From the NCBI GenBank assembly GCA_021613335.1, contig JAJTWR010000332.1, positions 1,373,501 through 1,437,500 on the forward strand: a stretch of DNA of 64,000 nt, given 5' to 3'. Positions 34,253-46,505 of the stretch are shown one piece after another. A model generated the notes under the pieces. It was not told where the DNA came from. It made no database searches and was given only the letters and a program-made list of their open reading frames with translations. This DNA comes from Whitmania pigra. Taxonomy: Eukaryota; Annelida; Clitellata; Hirudinida; Haemopidae. The number at the start of each line of letters is the position of its first letter. The first letter of the stretch is position 1. A program made the position numbers and the translations under genes.

Positions 34253-34376
34253 TCTATTATATATGCTGCCCCTGTGTACATGCCGGTCGATGTCTTTTGT
34301 TTTCTCTTGCAATTGTGTTAGTGGTCCAATTGGGCCCTTCAATTGTGTCTAATAAATAAATAAATAAATAAATAAA
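34253..34376 (+). mobile_element. LINE-B 3' UTR and (AATA)n tail
   Basis: A short 3' UTR carries the inverted word pair GGTCCAATTGGGCCC (34322-34336), which can form a small hairpin, followed by AATAAATAAA repeats to 34376. Target duplications could not be defined with confidence. Confidence 0.75.
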
Positions 34377-34984
34377 TTATAGCGAAAGAAGATTGTTGCT
34401 GGCAATGACAAAAATCTTAGAAGCTACTTTAGCAAGAAGCCGTGATGATTTTTAAAGTTATAATTTTTGTTTTATATGTTTTTTTGTGTTGAAATATTTC
34501 AAAAAGAACAAAACATTTTGTAATAAAACAATTGAAATATTTCATGCTCACATCTCTATATACGACCTCAGGGTTGTGTTTCACACACTTAACTTGCATC
34601 ATAACAGCTTGCGTCATAACAACTCACAACTTCACACAAATTCTAGCAACATCACAACTACTCTAGCAACATGAATTTTGACGGTTATAATATGCGACAT
34701 TCGTGGCGTTTCAGATATGACTGACATTTGCAATGTCGCACAGCGAGAATATTTCTGTCAAAAGCTTTTAAAAACTTGACTTTGAAAAATTCCGCTTGGA
34801 CGTGAAATAGAATCAGACAATCAAGCAGAATTACCCGGTCTTTTTATGAAAAGTGTGGAAAAAACAAACCTATCAGTGTTCTTCCGAAATGTAACAAATT
34901 TTTATTCTTTGGACCGTCTTAACTAAAACATTTTGTTGGAATAACATTGTTAATTGAGTTTTCTAACAATTGGAAGTAACTAAA

Positions 34985-35308
34985 ATGCCACCAAAAATGA
35001 AATCGGAGGAAGGAACCGAAGTTAGTCATTTCAATATTTCCCAAATAGTTGAGGACGTGTTTCAAAAAATGCTCCCTTCGATGGAGTTTATGAAGGTCGA
35101 GAATTATGACATAAAGTCTGAATGGCAAAAAATAAAGGACGAAAATGAAGATCTCAAGCAGAGAATCGAGATGTTGGAGATGAAGGAACGTTCTCAAACT
35201 TTGGTGTTCGGTGTAATACCAGAGTCTTCTTTTGTTGGAGAAGCACCTGCAACTGTTGATGAAAAAACAGAGATAGGCCTAGCAGAGAGAACACTGCCAG
35301 TGCCATAA
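34985..35308 (+). pseudogene. LINE ORF1-like fragment with coiled coil
   Basis: A 107-residue frame from the ATG at 34985 (MPPKMKSEEG) has a heptad-like segment (KDENEDLKQRIEMLEMKERSQ) followed by LVFGVIPES. This is the usual join between the coiled coil and the RRM-like domain of LINE ORF1 proteins. The RRM is absent and the frame ends soon after. An unrelated coiled-coil protein exon is possible but less likely in this transposon-rich setting. Confidence 0.5.
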
Positions 35309-35470
35309 TGAAATGCAGGCAATAAAAACTTGGCATGAATGTGTCTAGGAGTGATCTACATGTACTAGAATATCTACATGTTCCAGAATAACTAAAGGTG
35401 AAACCTCAAAGCCTCAAAACATCACGAACTAAGTGCATTTTAAAGGACAATTTAAATAATAAATATAATA

Positions 35471-35625
35471 CAGTCAAATCTCGGTACTATGCCACCTCAC
35501 TGCTATGCCACTCTCGCTATTAAACCACTTTTGCTCGGTCCAGACAAAATTCAATACAAAATAAATTTATTATGCCACCCCCTACTCTCGCTACTATGCC
35601 ACTATTGTGTGACTGTTAAAACTCA
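35471..35625 (+). mobile_element. Single terminus of a Tc1/pogo-like element
   Basis: It starts CAGTCAAATCTCGGTACTAT, a form common at pogo/Tigger-type ends, with the word CTATGCCAC repeated three times inside. No partner end was found, so this is a solo terminus or a coincidence. Confidence 0.35.
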
Positions 35626-35689
35626 AAAACTTTTTCGTGAAAAAGTCTGTATTTATGCGCAGTGTTCGATTATTTATAATAATAAACCC

Positions 35690-36095
35690 CGAGTTTTCAC
35701 CAATTTTTCTTTCTATGACTGTACATATAAGATCCTTATTGATGACAAATCTGATCATTTCCCAATATTTCTTCAAGTTACCCTTAAATTTTACCCTAAC
35801 AGTCCTAAACCTAAACAATTTAGCTTTTGTAAAATACAGAAACACCTTTAAGAAAGTTAAATTTCAAGCCAAAAAGACATACTATAATAAACTATTTTCA
35901 GAATATAAATCAAATATGCATAAAACTTGGAGTCTAATAAGATCTTTAATTGGATACCAAAATCCGTCAATGGATATTTCTTTGTTTTTTATGATAATGG
36001 TAAATTACGGTCATCTCAGGATGTAGCAAACAAATTTAAACATTATTTCTTTCAGTCTCAATCTCCCTCTAATAACATGGATATATTAACCTGAC
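35690..36095 (+). pseudogene. LINE fragment: endonuclease end and linker
   Basis: Plus-strand SDHFPIF (35751) is the endonuclease C-terminal motif. After a frameshift come FKKVKFQAKKTYYNKLFSEY, MHKTWSLIRSLIG and, in a further frame, VANKFKHYFFQSQS, the standard linker before the RT domain. The RT is missing. The fragment is cut on the right side near the hAT copy that starts at 36309. Confidence 0.8.
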
Positions 36096-36300
36096 TAAAA
36101 GTGAAGATAAAAGTAATGCTGAAGGATAAGCATAAATGGCAACGATTTCGTTGAAACAAAGAGAACCAAAGTTAACAAAATCCTAAATAATTTCACCAAC
36201 AAGAAGGAAAATCAGAAAGTCCTTAACAGAAGATTTAATGATGATAATGTTATTTGTAATTAAATTGATAATGATTATGACAACACTATTTATAATGAAA

Positions 36301-37322
36301 CTGATATACAGTGATGCATAAAATCACGTTCAGAGTGATTGGAAATCAATATCAAGAAAAAATCACCAGACAAAAAGTGATTTGAAATCGAAATCAGGTT
36401 TACGCATTTGATTTCACGTTGAAATCAGATTCACTTGTAGAGGTATTTCAAAAATCATCAAAATCAAATCATTTTTGACCAAAAAGTGCACGAACTTTTT
36501 CAACTCTCAATTTTCAAAGCTTTTATTAACTTTTAAAAACAAAAGTTTTTGAAACATCGAATCATGTAGTCTGTTCCTTTTTGATGTTTCAATCAGTCCT
36601 GCCGAACTAAATAACATCTCCACGGTAGCTGATGGTGGCAGCGTTGTATTATAGCGCACAAAGTGACTAGGGGCGTGCAGGTTAGCCGAATAGGTTACGT
36701 GCCTGTATGCGGCAGTAATGGCAACAGTCGTAATGTGTCGTGTTCGAAACCCAGCCTGCACTGCCACCAGTTCCCTTGGGAAGGACTGCTATATAAATGG
36801 TTACAAGAAGCGCCTCTGACGCTATGCATATGGCATTACATAAATAAATGAAGTTACAAAAAGATTTTTTTGACTAGGCTTGATTCAAGACTGGAGATGA
36901 CATCCCGCATCAGACAAATAATTCATCGTATTGGTGCGGATACTGTTTGCCTTGTTAACAGTGACTTTTTGTTTTATCATTATCAGCAATTTTACAACTT
37001 TCGTTCACCATGAGGTCGGATTAGCACTAACAACAACAATACAAGTAAATAAAAGGAAGTTGCATCGATTATCAACTGATAATGTCATAAAGAAAGATAT
37101 TATATATTTTAAAAAACTAAATTTTAAAATTTAAATTTTATATGATTTCATGATTTTTACATAATACAAAAATCATCAATCATCAAAAATATGATTTAAA
37201 ATAAAAAATCAAAATCGCACAACAAACGATGATTTTGAATCAAATCAAAAAATCACAAAGGTGATTTTATTTCGTGATTTTAAATCACTTGATTTGAAAT
37301 ACTACCCATCACTGCTGATATA
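36301..37322 (-). mobile_element. Internally deleted hAT element with 8-bp target duplications
   Basis: The element 36309-37314 is flanked by perfect 8-bp repeats CTGATATA (36301-36308, 37315-37322). Both ends start CAGTGATG inward and carry many AAATCAC/GTGATTT words as subterminal repeats. Minus-strand coding remains show the hAT dimerisation domain (SATVEMLFSSAGLI, then KRNRLHDSMFQKLLFLK) at about 36510-36640. The rest of the transposase is lost. A SINE-B copy sits directly upstream of the domain. Confidence 0.9.
36673..36852 (+). mobile_element. SINE-B copy 2, nested in the hAT element
   Basis: Starts GTGCAGGTTAGCCGAATAGG and has B box TGTTCGAAACCC. The body CTATATAAATGGTTAC is shared with the other copies, and the tail is ATAAATAAATGAAG. 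It is the only copy on the plus strand. Confidence 0.8.
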
Positions 37323-38694
37323 ACAGCTTTTAGGGGTCATTTAAAATAGACAAAACTTGTAAGCCAAATCACAAAATTACAAAATTAACAAATTACCAAA
37401 CCACCAAACTGTCAAGAACTTTATAGTCAAAGCTTTTCAACCTTTTTCATTAATTACTTGGCTTGCTTTTCTCTTCTTTATAGTCCCGCGGTGATCTCTG
37501 ACGTAATGGGGAAGTGTGATGGGGTGAAATGTTTTTTTAAGAAAATTACTTTTTTTGGCTGTTCTGGGTTAATAAATTACTTTGGCAAAATAATAATCAC
37601 AACAACAACAATAATAATAAAACATTACTCGTGCAATTTAGAAAATTTTAATGTTATTGAAAATATGGCAAATAATTCCAGTAGAAATTATATTTATAAT
37701 TGCAATTGCCCAGCATAATTTAAGCACAACTTAAATCACGGGAACAAGTCATACTTTAAACACCTGACACTTCTTCGCGAAGGATTTCGACAAGGAACAT
37801 TTATCAAGCCTCCTCTTTTCTTATTGGTTCCCAAAATTAGGTCTTATTAATCACAGGGTCCTTTCGAAGCTTCTTTCTTAACGAGAACGTAAATTACTCG
37901 GATAATCATGACATTGAATTTATTTTTTTGAAATGGTTTCAAATTTCCAAAAAGAAAGAAATGTGAAGGAAATTGTTAACATTTTGTTGTTAAAATAAAT
38001 TTAATGGTTGATTTAAAAATATATGTTATTAATCAGTTAACTTTAAAGTTGTTTATTATGTGTTACCTACTACTTTATTTTCTATGAAATTAAATTCAAA
38101 TAACTGTGCTCTTCTAAATTCATTACTACAAAAATTACGATTTACTTATACTGTAACTTAATTATACGTCACAAAGTTTAAACCATTCAACAATAATTAC
38201 TATTAATTATAACAAACCGATGAATTTCAAAGATCATGAAAATGAGAACAAATGACATAAGTGAAGTTAATTTTTATTTCTTCGACTATGTTCAACTGTG
38301 AATGACCTCTTTGAAGCCTGGAGTTGTCGTGCTGCTATGAAATAAGAAAATGAGTAATAAGACCCTTTAATTCGGAGGAGTGGAAGTCACGTGATCTTAT
38401 GTGAAGTGAATCCAATTTGAGACCTGAAAGTGGCTCCATGCAACTGAAGAGCAATTTAAGGAGGAGGTGGACTTCGGCAAATGAACCTGTAATGGTTCAG
38501 GATTGAATCTTAACAACATGTTCTGCATAATTTATTTTATTTATTTTGGATAATGACATGATTATTAGAAATTTTAAAATGCTCTAAAGTCAGAAAATTC
38601 GAGCAAAAAATGTTTTGATACGATATCCGTGTTGGTGATAAGTTATATTTTTTTATATTAACCGATCTTTTGAGTGACTTTTGCATTCGAACGG
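37323..38694. other. AT-rich interval, nothing recognised
   Basis: AT-rich unique sequence. It includes a TGACGTAA at 37499 and a GC-richer stretch near 38330-38500 with a TCACGTGA E-box (38391). No exon or transposon was identified. Confidence 0.45.
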
Positions 38695-38850
38695 TATGTG
38701 AAGGCACATTTTAATCGATCTACCATTTATAAAGCGCCCCAATCGAGGGAGCTTCCTGGCGGGGCAGATTGGGTTGCGAACTGGGCACATTACGACTGTT
38801 GATGTTACCGTCGCGTGCAGGAACGCAACCCATTCGGCCAACCTGCAAGT
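38695..38850 (-). mobile_element. SINE-B copy 3
   Basis: On the minus strand: GCAGGTTGGCCGAATGGG (A box TGGCCGAATGGG), B-box-like CAGTTCGCAACCC, then GGGGCGCTTTATAAATGG. It is the least scrambled copy for the A box. Confidence 0.8.
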
Positions 38851-40870
38851 TTTATGATGATGATGATGATAAAATGGTGATTGCGATAAATTGGTGATGG
38901 TGAAAAAGTGGTGATGGTGATAAATGGGTGATGGGTGTGACCATACAGGAAACCACAAATTCTGACTTAGTCGTTAATCTGCATCCTCCCCTCAGAAATT
39001 TATTTGGACAACATAATCTCTGCTGGGGGGGATTTATTTCTTATATGAGAGGTGGTTTTTATTTCATGGTGGAAAAGCGCGGATAGTGAAGAAATTCTTC
39101 ACCTTATAACTCGCTTGTGTTGGATATTTGTGAGAGTTTAAATTGCTTGTGTTAAATGTACTATTATTGTTATTATTAATTGAAATTACTTTCGATTAAA
39201 TATATTATTTAATATTATTAATTTTAATATATTTATGCTAAACTTTAAAAGCTATAACTCAACTTCTTATTAGGGCATTTTAAGCAATTTTTAAATTAAA
39301 AAACTTCGAATATCTTATCAACTCCGTCCTCGCAAGAAAACATTTTATCACGATAACAATCGGAATGAAGATATAAATAATGAGCGTCGCCATCGCCACC
39401 GTATCATCATCATCATTTTCCTTATCATTATCACCATTGTCCTCCTGAAACATTTGTGACGTCATTAATCTAGCTGTAAGAAGGAGACTACCATTTATTT
39501 TCAAATAGTTTAACTTCCAGAGCTTATCATTTGAGATGTGAAATTATGAATTACACGTTAAACAATAAATTGAGTTATTAATTATGTGCCAAATTATTCT
39601 TATTTAGTTTAATATTATTAATTTATTTGCAATTACTCTAATTCGTGTATGATTAATTATGATGAGGAATCATTAACATGGGATGATGCCATTTACACAA
39701 AATTTGCTTTGATCGATATTATTATTTATTATCATTATTTATTTTTTATTAATATTAAAATTATAATAATTAATTACTAAATTATTTACAATTATATTTT
39801 TCTGGCAGGTTTAAATTTATTCTTGTTAAAATGACTTTCCTCGAAACATCAGAATGATGAACGTGACACAACTTTAATGAGGATGAAATTAAGTAGAAAA
39901 AGAGAATAACGAAATAAAGAAGCGAAGAATTCTTTCATCGCTCATTATCGGATGTGTTTTCATGTTTTCTTCATAAATAGATTTCGTAGAAATTGTCGGA
40001 AATAAAATGTTTCTATTTTCCGCTCGAGTGCTGCTGATGGGACCGACGGGAGAATTATTCCAACACTCCATTTCATTCGGTCCTGGAACAATCTATTTCC
40101 ATTCATTTCTATCCACTTCCATTTTTTCAGTTCTTTTCAATTCTATTCAGTTACGTAAACTGAATGAAGTCTGCATTCCTGGAAATTCTTTGCAATGGCT
40201 GAAGAAATTTCACAAAGGACATTAGAGATTTATGATTGAAAAAGTTGAAATAATTAAATTTAAATGCTTAAAAAATTTTAAGTCCTTGAAAATAACAAGG
40301 ATTCGAGAAGTATTACAAAGAAAATTTAACGAGAAAATTCTCCTCCTCAAAAAAAAAAAAACGGAAATGGAGTTGCAAAAATATTCACAAGTCCTAGCAA
40401 GAACGTTTGAATGGAATGGTCTGAATTGTTCCAAAATAATTGCTTCGCACGTTTCGTGAAATTATGTTCCATGCAATTGCATCGAAATATTTTCTTCTGC
40501 CTACAAAAGTTAAATATGAACGTGAAAGCCACGGACGAAAACTAACTTTAAAACACATTCCAATTTAACCTCTTAACTCTCAGTTAACTAATTAATTGAA
40601 ATTAATAACATTTTAAACTTCTGATGTTGTTAAACTCTTCATATAGTCAGCATTTTCTGATTAAATTTGCAAATATAATATAATTTCTTTCCCAAAACTT
40701 CAACTTGCCTCAAGCAGATTGAAATAAACTGCTCCTTTCATTCAAATTGATGCCTTTTCCATGCAAATGTCTGCTTGTTTGTTCTCATGAATGTTCTAGA
40801 AAAGAACTTTTTTCACAATGCTTTTTAGTGCTTACAACGAACACGTCCCATTGAAATATTCAGCGTTACC
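38851..40870. other. AT-rich interval with a CRE
   Basis: A (GATGAT)n tract follows SINE-B copy 3. A perfect TGACGTCA lies at 39457-39464. Short frames near 39889-40530 show no family features. Confidence 0.45.
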
Positions 40871-40879
40871 TTATTTTCA

Positions 40880-43015
40880 CCCATATTACACGTGCGTTAT
40901 GTTCGATTTTACATAACGCGCACCCCCTCTGCGTGCTATATTCGTATGCGTGTTATGCTAGATTAAATTTACATGAATTTTATTCCCGACCAACAAAAAG
41001 AAAAAATTTAAATGATAGCACAGACTTTTGGTTGTTTTTTTTAAATAAAAGCTTTAGACTATATTTTTAATTTTTAATTGCTTATAATTGGCTGGGCGTT
41101 AATGCGTTGCATAAAAAACTTCCGATATATGCTTAGAGAACCATGTGGCAAAACATTCACGTTAATCATTGCATTGTCCGGCTCTCTAATTTGGGTCGTC
41201 AACTTGAATTTAGCTGAAATTAATTATTGGCAACTATAAGAAACTTGTGGGGTTTACTAATTTGTATTAATTTATTTTTGTCATAATTATTCAACTATTT
41301 GTTATTCATAATTATATTTGGTGTTAGAGTTTTCACTTTCTGTGACAATGTTTTTTCAGCACTGGTTTCAGATAGAGATTTGGTTGGTGCTATTTAACAT
41401 TTTAGTAGTCAAACATCGCATGCATGAACTTATTGTAGCAAATGTCTTCAATCTTTTAATGGTCCTGTTATAAAAACTCTTTGAACACTTTTCAAAAGAA
41501 TGGAACAAAATAGATACAATTTTGATAATAGTGTCAGTTATCCTTTTGCCTTTTGACAGTCTTTATTGGAAAACAAAATGAAAGTCTTAGCCCATTCTCT
41601 TGGAGCTCATTATAAAGATTCAAATTGGTAACTGTAATGATTTACCACCACTGCTCTGACTTTTGCTAGTGATGAGTCACTTGATTTTTTACATTGCCAT
41701 AAGAGCATATCATGAAACCCATTGGATGGCAAAATTTATATGCAGCTTTTAGCCATACTTTCATGTTATAGTTGATTCACTGTTTGAACCTCAACAATTC
41801 CATACCTTCACAGAGAAGCTGTGTCCCAGAGCATGGTACATCCGCATAACTTCAGTATCTGCTTTAAGAATTTATACCAATTTCTTTAAAAATCCTTGTT
41901 TCTTTCAATGCAATTATAAAACCTATTGTAAATGAGCAACATTTCATGCTCAGATCAATGATTCATTTATGGTTCTTGAAATGGAGACTAACTTTGAAAT
42001 CTCATGAAATTTCATGTTATAATTGATGTACTGTTTGTTCTATACCTTCCAGTGAAGCTGTGTCTCACAGCAAGGCACATCTGCTTAACTTCATCATCTA
42101 CTCCAAGAATTGATCTCAAAATGTCATTTCTGAATCCAGAGCTTCATGCTGTTGTGTTCATCCAGCCTTTTTTGTAGTAGTGATCAACAACGCTAGCTGA
42201 GAATTTTTCGCATTGTCTCTTGAAAATCAACATCGGTTTTGACTTGATGCCAGCCGCAGAGCATCCAAGTATGACTGTGAAACATGTCCGTTCGTGACCA
42301 CTGGTTGTTATTGCCATAGTTCTGGTGCCAGATGCTTCTACTGTTCTTATGGTGAGAATGTCGAAAGCTATCTCTTCCTTTGTTCCAAGACCCATAGCTT
42401 TTGATCAAACTCTAACTTTGGCCATTTCGCCTTTTGCATTCCTTCTTTCTCCATTCGCGAACCGACACTTCATTAACGTTGAACTCCCGAGCAGCTGCTC
42501 TGTTACCTTTGTCTTTTGCTCTACAAACGACTTGAAGCTTATTGGCAACGAGTTTCGTTTATCAGCCAATTTCTTAACGACGTCGATATTTCAATCAAAA
42601 GCACTTCTACCTATATATCACTGTATCTACCAAGCTCCGGCCGCTCAGCCAACTGAAGACTTTTTGACAACTTTTATATTTGATTGTTTTATGTATTAGA
42701 ATCAGCTTCAATTTAATATTTTAATATATATAATTTTAGTTTTCTGCATTTATTTCGTGCTTTACGTAATGTTATAACATAACAATTATTTATAGTGGTT
42801 AAGAAGAACTGCATAATAACCACGCGGACACTTTGCGTAATTCATCAATGTTTCTCATTGAATTTAAACTCTATTTGAACACGATGATTAAATAAAAAAT
42901 AAATTTAATTTAAATATACAGATACGTGATTATATGTTAGATTTCTTTATTTTGATTTTTTACACAGATTGGAAAAATTGCGCGTTAAATTCGTCTGCGT
43001 GTTAATTTCGTAAAA
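40880..43015 (-). mobile_element. Pogo/Tigger-like transposon remnant
   Basis: Minus-strand coding remains are an N-terminal helix-turn-helix at 42510-42431 (RAAAREFNVNEVSVREW) and a DDE-domain piece at 42395-42144 (TVEASGTRTMAITTSGHE, FTVILGCSAAGIKSKPMLIF, KKGWMN), both typical of pogo-family transposases. The segment between them, and the second HTH, are shortened or lost. Candidate ends have GTTA/TAAC-rich words (ACATAACGCGCACC near 40911, TTGCGCGTTAAATTCG near 42980), but the boundaries are uncertain. The interior 41740-42110 contains an imperfect tandem duplication of about 240 bp (shared GAAGCTGTGTC and AACTTCA words). Confidence 0.7.
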
Positions 43016-46000
43016 ATAAGCTAGTTTGAAAATGAAAATTTTATTAACAAATAAATGATTTAATAATTTAATCAATGCGATTTTAAATGTGCGAAAATAA
43101 AACTGTGTTGATTTTTTATAGTTAAAAAGTGGTACAAAGTATTTGGAGTGAAGAATCAAGAAATCCACTTGAGATTCACTTGTTGTTCGGTTGTTGTTTA
43201 ATTGTTGTTTAATTGCTGTTTAACTGTTGTTCAGTAGTTGTTCAACTGTTGTTGTGGAAGTCTCAACAGTGGCAGAAATGCGTGCTTGTGCTATAAAATG
43301 CTCTCAAAGGATGCGGAAGGAGCGACCTCTTGAGTTTTATGATTTTCTGTCACCATGTGATTGTTCATATCATCGTCATCATCGTCATCATCGTCGTCGT
43401 GGTCATCATCAATAACATTTTGTGGCGGTTTTATTTAACCTCAACAGTAAGGAGCTTCCAATTGGTGGAATACAATTTCAAGGAATCGTTAAATCTGATG
43501 ACAGTTATCAGGTGAATTGATTAATAGGCGTATTGTTTACAAATAGCTTTTAAAAATTTTTAAAACTTATGATCCTATCGTATAAAATGTAAATAAATAT
43601 ATAATTTTATTAGAAATTGAAACTGAAATGAAAATCTAATGCAAAATTCAAGTTCATTACGAAAGTTGTCGCAGAGGCACGCAGGTAGTTTTATTTCAAC
43701 ATTAAGTTGTTAAAAACATCATAGCAGGTTAATTAGAATGATAATTTAGACGTAATGATAGCGTAATATTGTATATCATTATTTAATGATTATTATAAAT
43801 TTGTAATAAGCATTTCTTTTCATAGATATAAAAATATATAATACAAAAATTATATATGCGATGATGCTTACCCGGAAAGTCATAATTTAATTTATTAAAA
43901 AACAATTCACTTCAATTTACGTAGAAATTCATCACGACGCATGAATTCACCTTTCAATCAGAATAAACAAACAATTCTGTTTTCTCGAGGTTTTCGAAAA
44001 CAAATTCTTCGTGATGTTTCTACATTTCTACGCTGACGTCACAACAACTTAATCGCTGATTTGTTTGATGTATTGAGATGATTTTAAGAGTTAAATCAAC
44101 AATCATTCAAGCAACCAATTAAATTTTATTCAACTTTCAATCAAATTTCATTCAATATTCAATCGACTGAATCAGAGATTTGTCGTATTCCTAATGTAAA
44201 GAGCTTACCTTGAGCAAGAAACCAATTATTCATAGTTAAGCCGACCGCTCATCCATTTGAATCAGGTTCGTGACCTTTAGGTCGTTCCCGTCCTTGAACT
44301 TTGCCCTCAAAGCCTTTCAAACCTTTTCTGGATCATTAATCATTGTTACCTATTTTCGCTTCTCAAATTTTGGCCATCAGCTAAGTTTCCTTCATAGTCT
44401 GCTTGGCTTGTACAACAGACATTTGTTGGATTGGTATGTAATATATTTAGGATTAAAAAATTATTATAAATTCTGATATCTATTACACCCTTTGGTATAT
44501 ATTATACATTTACACACTTTGACACATTCATTCAATTTAAATTCTTCAAGCTTCAAAGTTGTGGATGGATTAATGGACAAGTAAATGTATGAGTGGATAA
44601 TTGATTAATGCATCCTAACTAATGTTTATCAACCATTAGGACCGATAAGTTGCACAAGTTATATTTAAATAATAAAAAATTACTAATAATAACAATAATA
44701 ATAATAATAGTCAATCAATTTTATAGCTCCCGTTTTGTGACCTACTTAGGCTATTAAGCAATTCTCAATGAGTTTATTATTTCTTACATTACGTCGTAAA
44801 CCTCCCTCCTTTTCCTCCACCAAATTATTGGAACAGATTTTCATCATTACTCAATTTTTAACTAGTAATTTTGTTTATTAATCATGTTTTAAAATATTAG
44901 GAACAATTACAATTGCGCACAATTTTGAAACTATTAACAAGTTTTAACGATATATCAAGCTGCAAAAAATTATGGAATTGAAAATTACAACATAATAACC
45001 TTTATAGAAAACATAAATATAAGTACAACAAATAGTGCAGCATAATAAATATTATAGCATATTAAATAATGCAGTGCAATAAATGTTACAGTGTAAGAAA
45101 TAATATAGTCTTAATAAAACATATTTTTTATTACAAGTAGAGCAGAACTGCATGATTCTAAATGAAAAATAATTAAAGATGACATTGCGGAAATGCTTTG
45201 TAATGTAAAATTGCAAGAGGAAGCAGACATAGTTTTTATGAACAATTTCGCGCCTAATTAGAACTGACAGTCTTCTCGAAATCATTTTCTTTTATTTGGT
45301 TCTATATAAACTTAAAATTCATCATTTCTTGCTATGATGTGATTAAAAATATTATTGTGAATAACATTTATTCTAAATATCTTAGTGTAACTGCAATTAT
45401 AATAAATTATTAAAGTAGTTATGTTGACCCATGAAATATAAAACAATCATAATTATGAAGAATTATCATCAAATTAGCTTAAGTTACAACATTAAATCAA
45501 ATTAGAAGCATACAAAATATAATTCATGGTATTACATTTGTCAATTCATCCAAATAAATTTGTTATTTAAAAAGTTTTTGTAAATAAAATAAATAATGTA
45601 ATATTATTATTATTATTATTGTTATTATTATTGTTATTATTCAATTGTTATTTTATAAAATAATAAAATAAATAAATATAAATAAAATTAATAAAAAACT
45701 AAATTTTAAAAAAATTCGAAATAAAAAATTATAAATAAATATTAAAAAATTATATTACAAAGTGATAATTTTATTTATATTTATTTTATTTGTAAAATTA
45801 AAATTAGATATTTATTTTATTTATAAATATTTAGGACTATTTAATCAAATTTTAATTCCCCAAATTTTCACTCACTCAAAAAATAATTATACTTATATGA
45901 TAAAATTATGAAAGTTTTTTCTGAAAAGATTTTTATTTAACTTATGTCAAAATATCCGCATTTCTCATTTATGTTATATAATGACATTCGCCTAAATGTA

Positions 46001-46100
46001 AATGTTTTTTTTAATTTATTAATTATAATTCATTAATTTTGTTTTAATTTAAAAGTATAATTGTTATTTGTATTTTTACGATGTTTTGATTATAAAATGC
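43016..46100. other. AT-rich interval, nothing coding recognised
   Basis: Very AT-rich. It has a GTTGTT tract at 43180-43255, a short ATC tract at 43370-43410, a perfect CRE at 44034 and short AAT/ATT runs (44690, 45600). A slightly GC-richer island at 43250-43350 has a TATA-like GCTATAAAATGCTC. No exon was supported. Confidence 0.45.
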
Positions 46101-46101
46101 G

Positions 46102-46269
46102 AAGGCTCCTCTTACTTTTTTTTTCTTTTTCTTTTTTTTATTAACGTCCGTTGCATGTCTAGATGATTAGGACGGTGCTCCCGCAGCGGGGTTTGAACCC
46201 CGTGCTACCATCGTGAGAGGCGCAGCCTTAACCGTTAGGCCATGCGGGCGTACGACAAGGCTCTTTTTA
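46102..46269 (-). mobile_element. SINE-A copy 2
   Basis: On the minus strand: GCCCGCATGGCCTAACGG (A box), GGGGTTCAAACCCCG (B box), and a GTCCTAATCATCT...CAACGGAC tail ending in an A-rich tract. The insertion 46115-46256 is flanked by 13-bp direct repeats with two mismatches (46102-46114 AAGGCTCCTCTTA, 46257-46269 AAGGCTCTTTTTA). The right repeat is part of SINE-B copy 4, so SINE-A inserted at the 3' end of SINE-B. Confidence 0.85.
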
Positions 46270-46505
46270 ATCGGTCCACAATTTATATAGCGTCCCATCC
46301 ACTGGCAGCGCAGGTTGGATTTCGAACATGACTCGTTACAACCATTAACACTCGTCTGCCATTATAATTTGTATGCCATTATCATTCGTATGCCATTATC
46401 ATTCGTATGCCATTATCATTCGTATGCCATTATCATTCGTATGCCATTATCATTCGTATGCCATTACCGTCGTGCATGAACGCAACCCAATCGGTCTACC
46501 TGCAC
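46257..46505 (-). mobile_element. SINE-B copy 4 with internal 17-bp minisatellite
   Basis: Minus strand: GTGCAGGTAGACCGATTGGG head, B box ATGTTCGAAATCC, then GACGCTATATAAATTG. Between the boxes, 46359-46460 holds six 17-bp units (CCATTATCATTCGTATG on the plus strand), five of them identical. The other copies have none. Confidence 0.85.

Noticed and set aside
46180..46256. tRNA gene on the minus strand
   Set aside because: The acceptor stem pairs at six of seven positions, but the anticodon and T arms do not fit, and the unit is a second copy of the same SINE.
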